A model generated the notes under the pieces. It saw nothing but the letters and a program-made list of their open reading frames with translations. It was not told the DNA's origin and did not search any database. The translations under genes and the position numbers were made by a program. From NCBI GenBank assembly GCA_015066175.1, contig SVOW01000002.1:186001-250000 (forward strand): DNA of 64,000 bases, written 5' to 3'. Below, piece after piece: positions 16,830 to 26,259 of this stretch (positions within the stretch are counted from its first letter, which is position 1; each line of letters begins with the position of its first letter). This DNA is from Oscillospiraceae bacterium (GTDB lineage: Bacteria; Bacillota; Clostridia; Oscillospirales; Acutalibacteraceae).

Positions 16830-18155
16830 TTAATCAACCATGCTGATGTTTATAAATTTACGGGTATTTTTATCTGGCACAACTCTTGAATCTGCACCGA
16901 TTCCTTCAACCCAGACAACGGAAGTTTCATCAGCTAAAACTATAAGACTATCTCTTGTTTCCGGGATTATTTTCATTTCATTAAAAAGTTTTTTCAAACT
17001 TTTTGTTACTTTCCTTACAGGCAGTGTGATTTTATCGCCATCGTGTCTTTTTCGCAAAAACAAACTACCGTTAATTTTATCCCAATCTAATGTAGAAAGT
17101 ACCATATCTTTGTAAATTTTTTGTGTACATTCATTATTTAATTCTAATTTAACAAAATCATTCTTCCAGACATTACCTGAAAAAATAATCTTTTCTTCAG
17201 TAAAATTTTTGCAGACAAGATCAGATAAAAAATACAATATACCACGCCTTACCACAATAGTTTCGCCTGAAATAATTTCAGCTTTACCACCGGATAAAAT
17301 TGAAACAACCATTTCGATATGTTTCATTTCAGGTAAGGATTTGCATTTGTCGTATATTATCTTTGCAATCACGCGATTTTTTAACGCATTGTCTGCGCGT
17401 GATAATACATCAGCATCAAAACCAAAATCAAGATTAATCGAATTGTAGAACTTTTCTGTTTCTTTTTCAAGAAAGAATTCATCTTCACGTAGTGCTGTTA
17501 CACATCGTAAAAAAGATGTATCAAAAGACGGATTCAATTCTTTTAATAACGGAATTATATTATGTCTTATTTTATTACGTGTATAATCGTCAGTCAGATT
17601 TGTGCTGTCTGTTACATATTGTAAATTGTTTTCCTTGCAAAAAATTTCTATTTCATCACGTGTGCATTCAATAAGTGGTCTGATAATATTTCCTCTTACA
17701 GCAGGAATGGAACATAATCCTTTAAGGCCGCTTCCTCTTGCAAGATTAAAAATCATTGTTTCTTCACAATCGTTGAGATTATGCGCAGTGGCAATTTTTG
17801 AAGTTTCAGTTGATAACGATTGAAAATAATCATAGCGTAAATTTCGTGCATATTCTTCAACACTCTGCCCTGCTTTTTTTGCTTCGTTTAAAACATCAGC
17901 TCGCAGTACGGAAAGCATTATTGAATTTTTATCGCAAAAATCTCTTACAAAATTTTCATCGCGGTCTGATTCTTCGCCTCTTAAGCAGTGATTAATGTGT
18001 ACAGCATGGATTTTTAAATTAAATTCATCTTTTAACGAATTTAATATGTATAACAAACAAGTTGAATCTGCACCGCCTGAAAAACCTACAATAATTTCAG
18101 TAGCACCATTGAGCATAGAAAATCTGCAAAGAGTTTTCTTCACTTTACATATCAT
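16830..18155 (-). CDS. tilS: tRNA(Ile)-lysidine synthase
   Basis: Adds lysine to C34 of the CAU-anticodon isoleucine tRNA so that it reads AUA; essential. The N-type PP-loop is IVGFSGGADSTCLLY, followed by VHINHCLRG and the conserved region around AGQSVEEYARNLRYDYF; the C-terminal part is the TilS substrate-binding domain. The true start is ATG 18155, which overlaps the end of dnaB by eleven bases (ATGATATGTAA) and gives 441 residues; the longer frame to 18245 only shadows dnaB. Confidence 0.94.
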   Translation of the reverse strand: MICKVKKTLCRFSMLNGATEIIVGFSGGADSTCLLYILNSLKDEFNLKIHAVHINHCLRGEESDRDENFVRDFCDKNSIMLSVLRADVLNEAKKAGQSVEEYARNLRYDYFQSLSTETSKIATAHNLNDCEETMIFNLARGSGLKGLCSIPAVRGNIIRPLIECTRDEIEIFCKENNLQYVTDSTNLTDDYTRNKIRHNIIPLLKELNPSFDTSFLRCVTALREDEFFLEKETEKFYNSINLDFGFDADVLSRADNALKNRVIAKIIYDKCKSLPEMKHIEMVVSILSGGKAEIISGETIVVRRGILYFLSDLVCKNFTEEKIIFSGNVWKNDFVKLELNNECTQKIYKDMVLSTLDWDKINGSLFLRKRHDGDKITLPVRKVTKSLKKLFNEMKIIPETRDSLIVLADETSVVWVEGIGADSRVVPDKNTRKFINISMVD

Positions 18156-19512
18156 TTCTGATTTTCTCCATAGAAGTAAACAATGTATAGTCTTTATTGA
18201 AAATAAGGTGAACATCTGCTGTAGGACCATGTCTGTTTTTAGCAATAATCAGATCAGTCTGATCAGCACGAACTTCTTCTCCATCGTCTGTTTCAGGTGT
18301 TTCGCCATAGTAATCAGGACGATGAAGCATAAGAACTATGTCAGCATCCTGTTCAATTGAACCTGATTCACGCAAGTCTGCCAATTGAGGACGGTGACTC
18401 TTGCCTCTGCCTTCAGTACCACGGTTAAGCTGTGCGCAAACAATAACAGGTATCATAAGATCTTTTGCCATAAGCTTGAGAGCACGGGTAATCTGCGAAA
18501 TTTCCTGCACACGGTTTTCAGCACGTGTAGCAGAAGTTACAAGACCAAGATAGTCAATAATTACAACTTCCACATCTTTTTCACGTCTTATTCTTGATTT
18601 CATTTCCTGAACTGTGATACCGGAAGTATCATCAAAATACAGTGGACAATCGCTGAGCATAGCTGTTGCTGTGCCGATTCTTGCCCATTCATCAGGTGAA
18701 ATGTCGCCGCTTCTCATTTTTGTGCTTTCAACTCTTGCTTCAGTAGCAAGCACACGCTGTGCAAGCTGCTGTTTAGTCATTTCCAGTGAAAACATAAGAA
18801 CTTTACGTTTACCTATCATGGCAACATTACGTGCAAGGTTAAGGGCAAATGTAGTTTTACCCATAGCAGGTCTTGCACCAATAAGAATAAGGTCTGATTT
18901 ATTAAGGCCGTTGATAAGCCTGTCCAGATCTTCAAAGCCCGTAGGATAACCTTTGTATAAATCCTTATCATCACCTGAAAGTTTCTGAAGTTTATCGTAA
19001 ACTTCATTAATGATGATATCAGAAATTTTAGATGGACCATTCGAAGTTTTACCCTGACGGATATCATATATTCTTTGTTCTGCAGCGTCTATAAGAGTAT
19101 CAGCGCTTTCAGTTTCGTTTGAAGCACTTGACATAATGTCTTTTGTTGCTGTAATAAGAGAACGGACATAGAACTTTTCTCTTACGATTTTTGCATATGC
19201 TTCAACGTTGCGTGAAGTCGGCACTGTTTCTGCCAACTGAAAAAGATAATTTTTACCGCCTGCGTCATCAAAAACACCTTCGCTTTTAAGGTGCTCAAGC
19301 ACAATAACAGGGTCAATCATTCCGCCGAGAGTATCAATTGTTACCATTGCAGCGAAAATTGAACGATGCTGCGGTAAGAAGAAATATTCACTTTTAAGAT
19401 ATTCAACAACCGTAGTCATGCAATCAGGGTCAATAAGAATTGAACCTAAAACTGCTTGCTCAGCTTCCAGACTGTGGGGCAATGATACGCCATCCAATGA
19501 TGTTAAATCCAT
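18145..19512 (-). CDS. dnaB: Replicative DNA helicase DnaB
   Basis: Hexameric 5'-3' helicase of 455 residues that unwinds DNA ahead of the replisome. The N-terminal helical domain begins LPHSLEAEQAVLGSIL; the RecA-like motor has GARPAMGKTTFALN (Walker A) near residue 212, VVIIDYLG (Walker B), and QLNRGTEGR and LADLRESGSIEQDAD for nucleotide sensing and DNA contact. There is no intein. Its position between rplI and tilS matches the gdpP-rplI-dnaB cluster of Firmicutes, where the gene is often called dnaC. Confidence 0.97.
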   Translation of the reverse strand: MDLTSLDGVSLPHSLEAEQAVLGSILIDPDCMTTVVEYLKSEYFFLPQHRSIFAAMVTIDTLGGMIDPVIVLEHLKSEGVFDDAGGKNYLFQLAETVPTSRNVEAYAKIVREKFYVRSLITATKDIMSSASNETESADTLIDAAEQRIYDIRQGKTSNGPSKISDIIINEVYDKLQKLSGDDKDLYKGYPTGFEDLDRLINGLNKSDLILIGARPAMGKTTFALNLARNVAMIGKRKVLMFSLEMTKQQLAQRVLATEARVESTKMRSGDISPDEWARIGTATAMLSDCPLYFDDTSGITVQEMKSRIRREKDVEVVIIDYLGLVTSATRAENRVQEISQITRALKLMAKDLMIPVIVCAQLNRGTEGRGKSHRPQLADLRESGSIEQDADIVLMLHRPDYYGETPETDDGEEVRADQTDLIIAKNRHGPTADVHLIFNKDYTLFTSMEKIRNDM

Positions 19513-19529
19513 AATTGTACCTCAAAAAC

Positions 19530-19970
19530 TTATTCGCCTACGAAAACGAAAATTTCAGCAGTAATACCCTGATAAAGTTTAACTTCGGCTGTGTATGTGC
19601 CGTAAGATTTGATGTCAGAAACTGAAATCTTCTTTTTGTCAACTTTAATGCCGAATTCTTTATTGATTTTTTCAGCAATTTCTTTTGTTGTCACAGAACC
19701 GAAAAGTCGGCCGCCCTGACCTGCAGGAAGTGAAAAACGAATTGTTTTTCCTTTGATTTTTTCAGCAGAAGCCTTAGCGTTTTCAGTTTCAGTTTTAATT
19801 CTGAATTTTTCAGAATCTTCTTTGTTTTTAAATTCACTCATTGCCTGAGCGTTAGCTTCAATAGCCAGTCCTCTCGGGAAAAGGAAATTTCTTGCATAAC
19901 CGTCTGATGTATTAACGAGGTCCCCTTTTTTGCCGAGACTCTTTACATCCTGTTTAAGTATAACTTTCAT
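19530..19970 (-). CDS. rplI: Large ribosomal subunit protein bL9
   Basis: bL9 of 146 residues. The N-terminal domain [19 protein letters not shown] with NFLFPRGLA binds 23S rRNA; a connecting helix of about 30 residues follows; the C-terminal domain has the [13 protein letters not shown] segment. It sits 24 bases after gdpP and 17 bases before dnaB, in the well-known cluster with both genes. Confidence 0.97.
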   Translation of the reverse strand: MKVILKQDVKSLGKKGDLVNTSDGYARNFLFPRGLAIEANAQAMSEFKNKEDSEKFRIKTETENAKASAEKIKGKTIRFSLPAGQGGRLFGSVTTKEIAEKINKEFGIKVDKKKISVSDIKSYGTYTAEVKLYQGITAEIFVFVGE

Positions 19971-19993
19971 ATTTATAGCCTTCTTTCAACATC

Positions 19994-21955
19994 TCAAAGA
20001 TTTTCAAAATAATTATCGATTGCTTTTTTCAACGCTATGTATCCATCGCGTGATTCTGTATTTTTAAGCTGTGCAGCTGCCATTGTGAGATGGCCGCCAC
20101 CGCCGATTTTTTCCATTACAAGCTGTACATTCAATTCGCCGAATGATCTTGCTGATATATTCAATGTATCGTCTGTTTTGAAAATAACAAACGATGCTTT
20201 GACACCGCTTATGTTAAGCAATTCATCAGCTGCCTGAGAAGTGATTATTCTGATATCGCGATGCTTGATATCAGTAGCAGCAATAGCACATTCTTTATAA
20301 ATAATAGTTGAAGCCATAACCTCAGAGCGTGCTCTGTGTTCTTCAGTTGATGAGGCGAACAATTTTTTAACTTTAACGGAATCTGCACCTTTACTTTTAA
20401 GATAAGATGCTGCATCAAATGTTCTAGCACCGGCACGGAGTATGAAGTTTTTAGTATCAAGCATAATTCCTGCAAGAAGTGCATCTGCTTCTGCTGGACC
20501 AATCATAGTCTGATTAGATAAATACGGAAGCAGTTCAACAAACATTTCGCTTGCAGAAGAAGCAGAAGAATTGTGATGAAATACAACAGCATTATCGAAA
20601 TAATCAACTGCTTTTCTGTGATGGTCAATTACAACAACAGTTTTTGCATTGTTGATAATTTCAGGTGATTCACAATAAGAAACGCGATGTGTATCAACAA
20701 GGAAAACAATTGTGTCATCTGTCAGTTTCTGCAGTGCAGACTTTTTGTCAATAAAAGGATTATTGCCGGTTTCAGTCACATATTTTGAAACAAGTTTTTC
20801 AGCAAGCGTACTGTCATATTCATAAACAATATGTGCTTCTTTACCAAAATATTTCATAACTGAATAAATACCGATTGCAGTTCCTACTGCGTCAAAATCT
20901 GCAAATTTATGTCCGACAATTATGCAATTCTGTGAATTTACAATTAATTGTCTGATAGATGAGGCAACAACACGTGAACGAACTTTGTTTCCTTTTTCAG
21001 CTCCGGCAGAAATACCACCATAGAAATCGAAATTATCAAAGTTTTTAATTGCAACCTGATCGCCGCCACGGCTGAGTGCCATGTCGAGAGCCTGTTTAGC
21101 ATTAAGGTCACATTCTTTCAGGGTTTCAGCCTTGCCGACACCGATTGAAAGAGTTGCAAGACAAGGTTTATCGTTATATATAAAGTCTCTGACTTTTCCG
21201 AGAAGTGAAAACTTGTCTTTTATCATTTTCTGCAGGTCAGTTTCATGGCAGATAACGACAAATCTTTCACTGCCGAGTTTTCTGAATACACCATTATATT
21301 GAGAAAACCATTTTGAAACTTCTTTGTCAAGTGCACTTGTAAGTTCAGATAATTCGCTGTCTGTAAGATTCTGGAACATCTCGTCAAAATTATCATACAT
21401 GCCCATCAATACTGCAGGTTTGAACATATCATATTTAACAGCTTTTTCTTTAAAAACGGATATATCGAAGAAATATAAGAGATATTCATTTTTGCCCCTG
21501 AAGTTTACATTAGAAACAAATACTGAAAAACATTTGTCATCAAATTCAAGATATCCCGAACCTGATTTGAAAAGTTTATCAATATCCATACTTTTAAGGT
21601 AATCGCCAAGGTATGTGCTGTTAAGATTAAGTCCTTTTGCAATTTTCGATGCAAAATCGTTGTTATACCAAAGAATTGTTCCGTTAGTATAAGCAAGTAC
21701 AGCAGCAACCGGTAGATTTTCGAGCGCATTTCTGTCTTTATTACCAAGACCCTCAGCAAATTCTGCCAATGAATAAAAGTGCTCGTTGTGCCAGAATTTA
21801 TCCAGAACAAAATATGCAATCGCAAATCCAAGGATTGCTACAGCACCTATTATTGCCAGAGTCTGATCCTGAAAAAGTGTAATTATAACAAAAGCTGACG
21901 CAAAAATCAGTATTGATAAAATGTACCACTTCTGTTTTAAACGTTTGTTTTTCAT
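19994..21955 (-). CDS. gdpP: Cyclic-di-AMP phosphodiesterase GdpP
   Basis: Membrane enzyme of 653 residues that hydrolyses c-di-AMP to pApA and so influences wall and potassium homeostasis. Two N-terminal transmembrane helices (about 12-50), a PAS-like region, a degenerate GGDEF domain (residues about 175-315, without a GGDEF motif) and the C-terminal DHH-DHHA1 module are visible. Catalytic metal motifs are DFDAVGTAIG, VDTHR and VVVIDHHRKA; DHHA1 ends with GGGGHLTMAAAQ. The ATG directly follows the rnj stop (TAAATG) with its ribosome site GGAGG inside the rnj end. Confidence 0.95.
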   Translation of the reverse strand: MKNKRLKQKWYILSILIFASAFVIITLFQDQTLAIIGAVAILGFAIAYFVLDKFWHNEHFYSLAEFAEGLGNKDRNALENLPVAAVLAYTNGTILWYNNDFASKIAKGLNLNSTYLGDYLKSMDIDKLFKSGSGYLEFDDKCFSVFVSNVNFRGKNEYLLYFFDISVFKEKAVKYDMFKPAVLMGMYDNFDEMFQNLTDSELSELTSALDKEVSKWFSQYNGVFRKLGSERFVVICHETDLQKMIKDKFSLLGKVRDFIYNDKPCLATLSIGVGKAETLKECDLNAKQALDMALSRGGDQVAIKNFDNFDFYGGISAGAEKGNKVRSRVVASSIRQLIVNSQNCIIVGHKFADFDAVGTAIGIYSVMKYFGKEAHIVYEYDSTLAEKLVSKYVTETGNNPFIDKKSALQKLTDDTIVFLVDTHRVSYCESPEIINNAKTVVVIDHHRKAVDYFDNAVVFHHNSSASSASEMFVELLPYLSNQTMIGPAEADALLAGIMLDTKNFILRAGARTFDAASYLKSKGADSVKVKKLFASSTEEHRARSEVMASTIIYKECAIAATDIKHRDIRIITSQAADELLNISGVKASFVIFKTDDTLNISARSFGELNVQLVMEKIGGGGHLTMAAAQLKNTESRDGYIALKKAIDNYFENL

Positions 21956-23758
21956 TTAAACCTCCATAAAAATGGGAAGAATCATAGGCGAACGTTTTGT
22001 TTTTTCAAACATGAGACGTGACACTTCGTCACGTACTCTTGATTTAAGTGTTGCCCAGTCTTTAACACCATTTTCAAGACACATATCTATTGCAGCAAAA
22101 GCAACTTCTCTTGCTTCGCCCATAAGGTCTTCTGCTTCACGTACATAAACAAATCCGCGTGAAAGAATCTCAGGTCCTGCAAGAATATAACCATTATTCA
22201 GGTCAACTGTAGCTGCAACAATTACAAGGCCATCTTCAGAAAGACGTTTTCTGTCACGTATAACAATATTTCCTACATCACCAACGCCTGAACCGTCAAC
22301 AAAAACCTGACCTGCAGGGATATTCTCATCGAATCTGAACTCATTTTCAGATACAATAATCTGTGTTCCGTTATCAGCGATAATGATATTGTCAGGGTCA
22401 ATTCCGATACTGTCGGCAAGCATACCATGCTTTGTGAGATGCTTCAATTCACCATGAACGGGAATAAAATATTTTGGTTTAAGGAGACCCATAAGCAATT
22501 TAAGTTCTTCCTGGCAAGCATGACCTGAAACGTGCACATCGTACATTTTCTCATAAACAACTTCTGCGCCAAGGTCCATAAGTTCATTTATAACTTTGCT
22601 CACTGTTTTTTCATTGCCCGGAATCGGCTGAGCAGAAATAATTACATAATCATTAGGTGTTATCATAACCTTGCGGTGTTCAGACATTGACATTCTTGAA
22701 AGCGCTGACATTGGCTCGCCTTGGCTGCCGGTTGTTATAAGAACAAGCTGATCAGGTGTGTAATTTTTTATCATATCAATGCTTATAAGAACACCTTCAG
22801 GAACTTTCAGATAACCAAGTTCTGAGCTGATAGCTACAACATTTTCAAGACTACGTCCGGAAAGAGCAACTTTTCTGCCCAAAGATTTTGCTACATCAAT
22901 AATCTGCTGAACTCTATGAATATTAGAAGCGAATGTTGCTACAATTATTCTTCTGTTACCTGCTTTTCTGAAAAGATTTTCAAAACTTTCTCCGACTTTA
23001 CGTTCACTTTCTGTATAACCTGGACGCTCAGCATTGGTTGAATCAGAAAGCATACAAAGCACACCTTCATCGCCTATACGTGCAAAACGATTAAGATTAA
23101 TCACTTCACCATCTATTGGTGTGTTATCAATTTTGAAGTCACCTGTCTGCACGATAGTGCCTGCTTTTGTTCTTATTGCAAAAGCAACGGCATCGGGAAT
23201 TGAGTGGTTAACATGAATTGCTTCAACAGTAAATTTACCGAGAGTGATTTTGTCACCAGCACTGATTACGTTGAGTTTAGCACTACTGAGTAGATTATGC
23301 TCTTTAAGTTTACCTGAAATAAGGCCGATTGTAAGTTTTGTTGCATAAACAGGAATATTTACACTTTTGAGCAAATAAGGTAAACCACCGATATGGTCTT
23401 CGTGACCATGAGTTATAAGAATACCTTTGATTTTATCAATATTTTTTTCTACGTAAGAAAAATCAGGAATAACCAGGTCAACACCAAGCATATCAGGGTC
23501 AGGGAAAGACATACCGCAATCAACAAGTATAATTTCATCTTCGTATTCATACAAAGTCATATTCTTTCCGACTTCATGTAAACCGCCGAGAAAACCAATC
23601 TTCACGGGAGTAGGAGGAAGAAGTTTTTCAATCGCTCTTTTGCTTGATTTTTTATAATAATGCCTAATATTCCCCTGTTTCGCAGAGGATTTTTTCTTTT
23701 TATCATTATTAGAAATTTTTTTATTCTGATTTGATTTATTTTTATCGTTTACAGGCAT
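21956..23758 (-). CDS. rnj: Ribonuclease J
   Basis: Metallo-beta-lactamase/beta-CASP ribonuclease of 600 residues for mRNA turnover and rRNA maturation, with both endo- and 5' exonuclease activity known in the family. THGHEDHIGG is the zinc motif; VNHSIPDAVA, TGDFKID and the beta-CASP signatures STNAERPG, ASNIHRVQQ and SGHACQEE follow. Before the usual family start (KIGFLGGLHEVGKN) there is an added tail of about 45 residues rich in Lys, Asn and Ser. The start at 23758 is 15 bases from AAGGAG, a long spacing, and an upstream TTG at 23800 has no site. First gene of the operon. Confidence 0.94.
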   Translation of the reverse strand: MPVNDKNKSNQNKKISNNDKKKKSSAKQGNIRHYYKKSSKRAIEKLLPPTPVKIGFLGGLHEVGKNMTLYEYEDEIILVDCGMSFPDPDMLGVDLVIPDFSYVEKNIDKIKGILITHGHEDHIGGLPYLLKSVNIPVYATKLTIGLISGKLKEHNLLSSAKLNVISAGDKITLGKFTVEAIHVNHSIPDAVAFAIRTKAGTIVQTGDFKIDNTPIDGEVINLNRFARIGDEGVLCMLSDSTNAERPGYTESERKVGESFENLFRKAGNRRIIVATFASNIHRVQQIIDVAKSLGRKVALSGRSLENVVAISSELGYLKVPEGVLISIDMIKNYTPDQLVLITTGSQGEPMSALSRMSMSEHRKVMITPNDYVIISAQPIPGNEKTVSKVINELMDLGAEVVYEKMYDVHVSGHACQEELKLLMGLLKPKYFIPVHGELKHLTKHGMLADSIGIDPDNIIIADNGTQIIVSENEFRFDENIPAGQVFVDGSGVGDVGNIVIRDRKRLSEDGLVIVAATVDLNNGYILAGPEILSRGFVYVREAEDLMGEAREVAFAAIDMCLENGVKDWATLKSRVRDEVSRLMFEKTKRSPMILPIFMEV

Positions 23759-23834
23759 ATTTTTCTTTAGAATCTCCTTTGTAAATTTGTTATGTATCAA
23801 ATCTATATAATTGTATAAAATACTTAATCAATTA

Positions 23835-23863
23835 ATTATACATTCAAGTGGTATTTATGTCAA
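23835..23863 (-). promoter_or_regulatory. Promoter of the rnj-gdpP-rplI-dnaB-tilS-ftsH-tyrS operon
   Basis: A full-consensus promoter on the minus strand: TTGACA (23863-23858), 17 bases, TATAAT (23840-23835). The leader to the rnj ATG is about 70 bases. Confidence 0.85.
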
Positions 23864-23890
23864 GTTTAATATGGTTGATTTTTCCTTATT

Positions 23891-24337
23891 TTATTCACTT
23901 AATGCGTGTTTCTGTGATTGAAAAACTGCAAGTTTGTCACATCTTTCGTTTTCAGGATGACCATTATGTCCTTTCAGCCAGAAAAAAGTTACTTTATGTA
24001 TATCAAGCAGTAGCAGCATTTCTTCCCACAAATCTACATTAAGTGCAGGTTTTTTATCTGCTTTTTTCCAATTATTTTTCTGCCATGAATATACCCAACC
24101 CTTTGTCACGCTGTCGCAGACATATTTCGAATCTGTAAACAAATGCACTTCGCAGGGCTCTTTCAGAGCTTTAAGACCAGAAATTACTGCCATCATTTCC
24201 ATTCTGTTGTTTGTAGTTTCGTGCTCTCCGCCTGAAAGTTCTTTTTCAACACCGTTATATCTTAAAATAGTTCCCCATCCGCCCGGGCCAGGATTACCTG
24301 AACAAGCACCGTCAGTAAACATTTCTATAATTTTCAT
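23891..24337 (-). CDS. rnhA: Ribonuclease HI
   Basis: Cleaves RNA in RNA-DNA hybrids; 148 residues, normal bacterial length. The four carboxylates are seen in [14 protein letters not shown] (Asp), NNRMEMMAV (Glu), LFTDSKYV (Asp) and NERCDKLA (Asp), with the handle region [18 protein letters not shown] and the active-site histidine in LKGHNGH. The start overlaps the proC stop by four bases (ATGA), so it is coupled to proC. Confidence 0.97.
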   Translation of the reverse strand: MKIIEMFTDGACSGNPGPGGWGTILRYNGVEKELSGGEHETTNNRMEMMAVISGLKALKEPCEVHLFTDSKYVCDSVTKGWVYSWQKNNWKKADKKPALNVDLWEEMLLLLDIHKVTFFWLKGHNGHPENERCDKLAVFQSQKHALSE

Positions 24338-25065
24338 TTTAACATACCCTTATCTTTTTTATATGCTGCATCCAATGCATTTAAGACAATTCTGTCAACA
24401 GCAACATCAGATTTTACGCAGTTGTTTTTGACAGTCGTAACGATTGAATCAGTCACAATTTCAAGCGATTCTTTTTTGGTCAAACCGTATTTCACGCCGA
24501 CTCTTGCAAGAGCATCAGCAAAAAGATATACATATGCAGGAGAGCATCCTGCAACAGCCGAGTAAGCAGAAAATTTATTTTCTTCAACTTCAATTGACTT
24601 TCCGAAAGAATCAAGAACTTTTTTTGCAAAAACTTTTTGATTTTCAGTTACATTTTCAGATGCGCAGAATCCGGAAACGGCTTTCTGTGCCATTGCGTTG
24701 ATATTTGGCATTACACGCACAATACGAGCATCGTAATCAAGTAAAGCTTTCAGTTTTTCTACAGACTGACCTGCAGCAATGCTGACGACAAGTGGATTTG
24801 CTTTACAAAAAGTTTCTCTTAACGGTTCAATCACCTTCTGTAAAGCTATCGGCTTTACAGCGAGTATAACACATTCACAGTTCTCAACAAGGGTTTCGTT
24901 GCTTTCAAACGCTGTAATTCCTAAGGAAGATGCACCTGAGTTGAGTTTGACAGTGTCTGTATCATATGCACCGATTTCTGAATTTTCAAAATTCCCTGAA
25001 CGGATAAGACCTTTTATAATTGCTTCTGCCATATTACCGAAGCCAATAAAACCGATTTTTTTCAA
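24334..25065 (-). CDS. proC: Pyrroline-5-carboxylate reductase homologue lacking the signature segment
   Basis: Last step of proline synthesis in the family: NAD(P)H reduction of P5C. The Rossmann loop [14 protein letters not shown], the AVKP block, RVMPNINA and the helix [16 protein letters not shown] are all in place. However, the protein is 243 residues against about 265-280, and the stretch that normally holds HPxxLKDxVxSPGGTT near residue 215 is absent: SIVTTVKNN runs directly on to a short linker and [10 protein letters not shown]. That region contributes P5C-binding residues in known structures, so activity is uncertain. The start is TTG 25065 behind AAAGGATG. It is co-transcribed with rnhA and the gene at 25083. 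Confidence 0.85.
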   Translation of the reverse strand: MKKIGFIGFGNMAEAIIKGLIRSGNFENSEIGAYDTDTVKLNSGASSLGITAFESNETLVENCECVILAVKPIALQKVIEPLRETFCKANPLVVSIAAGQSVEKLKALLDYDARIVRVMPNINAMAQKAVSGFCASENVTENQKVFAKKVLDSFGKSIEVEENKFSAYSAVAGCSPAYVYLFADALARVGVKYGLTKKESLEIVTDSIVTTVKNNCVKSDVAVDRIVLNALDAAYKKDKGMLK

Positions 25066-25082
25066 ATTTAAACATCCTTTCT

Positions 25083-25571
25083 TTACATAAAGATTTGTTG
25101 TAAAGATAATACCTGAGTTATTTCTTCTGTCAATTGAAGTAAAAATGCTTTTGTTTCTTTATTTTTTAAAAGCATTTTCCCTGCCTTGTATACTGATTTT
25201 TCAAATTTTCTGTCTAATGCCATCTGATCATAAAGAAGCGGACAAATACCTTTTGCACGCGGGTCATCAAAAACATATATCTTATTGTTATCAACCACCG
25301 GAATCAACGGAAAAATTCTACATGAAATCGGTCTGAGATTTCTGTCACATTTTCCCGAACAGACAACAATGTTTTTATTGTCTTCACTTCTGATGATTTT
25401 AAAATTGCTATTGTTGTTATACCTTGATTCTTCACCGGGAAACAAAAGCATACCCGTCTGATTATCACCTTTGCAACATTCACAATCGCACAGTCTGCCG
25501 CAATCAGTTTCAATTGGTGTTACCGATTTAAGGATATTATAAACACGATCAATCACTATATCTTTTTTCAT
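25083..25571 (-). CDS. Conserved Cys-rich protein, YkgJ-like metal cluster
   Basis: Unnamed protein of 162 residues with two cysteine groups: CGRLCDCECCKGD near residue 24 and CSGKCDRNLRPISCRIFPL near residue 71, plus KGICPLL near 108. The pattern CxCxxCC, then RPxxCRxFPL, resembles the YkgJ family (Fe/Zn-binding candidates of unknown role). There is no membrane segment. It is the first gene of an operon with proC and rnhA, 17 bases ahead of proC, from a good promoter at 25602-25630. Function unknown; a metal- or Fe-S-binding role is inference. Confidence 0.75.
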   Translation of the reverse strand: MKKDIVIDRVYNILKSVTPIETDCGRLCDCECCKGDNQTGMLLFPGEESRYNNNSNFKIIRSEDNKNIVVCSGKCDRNLRPISCRIFPLIPVVDNNKIYVFDDPRAKGICPLLYDQMALDRKFEKSVYKAGKMLLKNKETKAFLLQLTEEITQVLSLQQIFM

Positions 25572-25601
25572 AATACTTCACCATTATAATTATTCAATAT
25601 T

Positions 25602-25630
25602 AGTATATCGCACCAAAGGAAAAAAGTCAA
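25602..25630 (-). promoter_or_regulatory. Promoter of the Cys-rich gene, proC and rnhA
   Basis: TTGACT (25630-25625), 17 bases, TATACT (25607-25602) on the minus strand. Its -35 lies 15 bases from the -35 of the divergent plus-strand promoter. Confidence 0.75.
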
Positions 25631-25645
25631 ACAATATGACAATTA

Positions 25646-25674
25646 TTGACACTTAATAATTAATTTGATATAAT
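25646..25674 (+). promoter_or_regulatory. Promoter of the ECF S-component/kinase pair
   Basis: Exact consensus: TTGACA (25646-25651), 17 bases, TATAAT (25669-25674). The transcript leader would be only about 24 bases, which leaves no room for a vitamin riboswitch. Confidence 0.85.
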
Positions 25675-25704
25675 ATTTTCATCATTGATTCCGAGGTAAA
25701 ATAT

Positions 25705-26259
25705 ATGAGTAAAAAGAATAATAAAGCAATTTTTAATACAACTTTACGACTGGTTTATTCGGCCTTATTTCTTTCGTTAGCAATAATTCTTCCATCAATA
25801 ATAAGCATGAGCACACCTCAACTTGGTCAGAAATTATTGCCTATGCATATACCTGTTATGCTTTGTGGTTTCATCTGCGGCACTCCATACGGTATGGCAA
25901 TCGGCTTTACTTCACCTCTTCTGAAGTTTGTGATCACAGGCACGCCATTAATGCCGACCGCTATTTCTATGGCATTTGAACTTGCAGTTTATGGTGCTAC
26001 CTGCGGCCTCTTATATAAAGCATTTCCCAAAAAAATCGGTTATGTTTATCCTACGCTTATTATCTCGATGATTTCAGGCCGTGTTATCAATGGAATAATC
26101 AACTATCTTCTGACAACCACATCAGATAATACCTTTGCTCTGAAATCATTTATAACACTGACTACTGTTAATGCACTGCCGGGAATTATAATTCAGCTTG
26201 CAATTATACCTTTAGTCATTTTATCATTAAGAAAGACGAAGTTCATGCTCAATGGATAA
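25705..26259 (+). CDS. ECF-type transporter substrate-binding (S) component
   Basis: Integral membrane protein of 184 residues with about six hydrophobic segments and the N-terminal small-residue helix (LRLVYSALFLSLAIILPSI) that S-components use to dock on the shared EcfT module. The central GQKLLPMHIPVMLCGFICG segment is characteristic of the family. No ATPase or EcfT gene is nearby, so it would use a group II shared energising module encoded elsewhere. It overlaps by eight bases the downstream P-loop kinase, which suggests uptake followed by phosphorylation. The vitamin or nucleoside cannot be named from sequence. Confidence 0.82.
   Translation: MSKKNNKAIFNTTLRLVYSALFLSLAIILPSIISMSTPQLGQKLLPMHIPVMLCGFICGTPYGMAIGFTSPLLKFVITGTPLMPTAISMAFELAVYGATCGLLYKAFPKKIGYVYPTLIISMISGRVINGIINYLLTTTSDNTFALKSFITLTTVNALPGIIIQLAIIPLVILSLRKTKFMLNG

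Noticed and set aside
18156..18245. Longer TilS starting inside dnaB
   Set aside because: The extra codons only shadow dnaB; ATG 18155 gives the normal TilS length.
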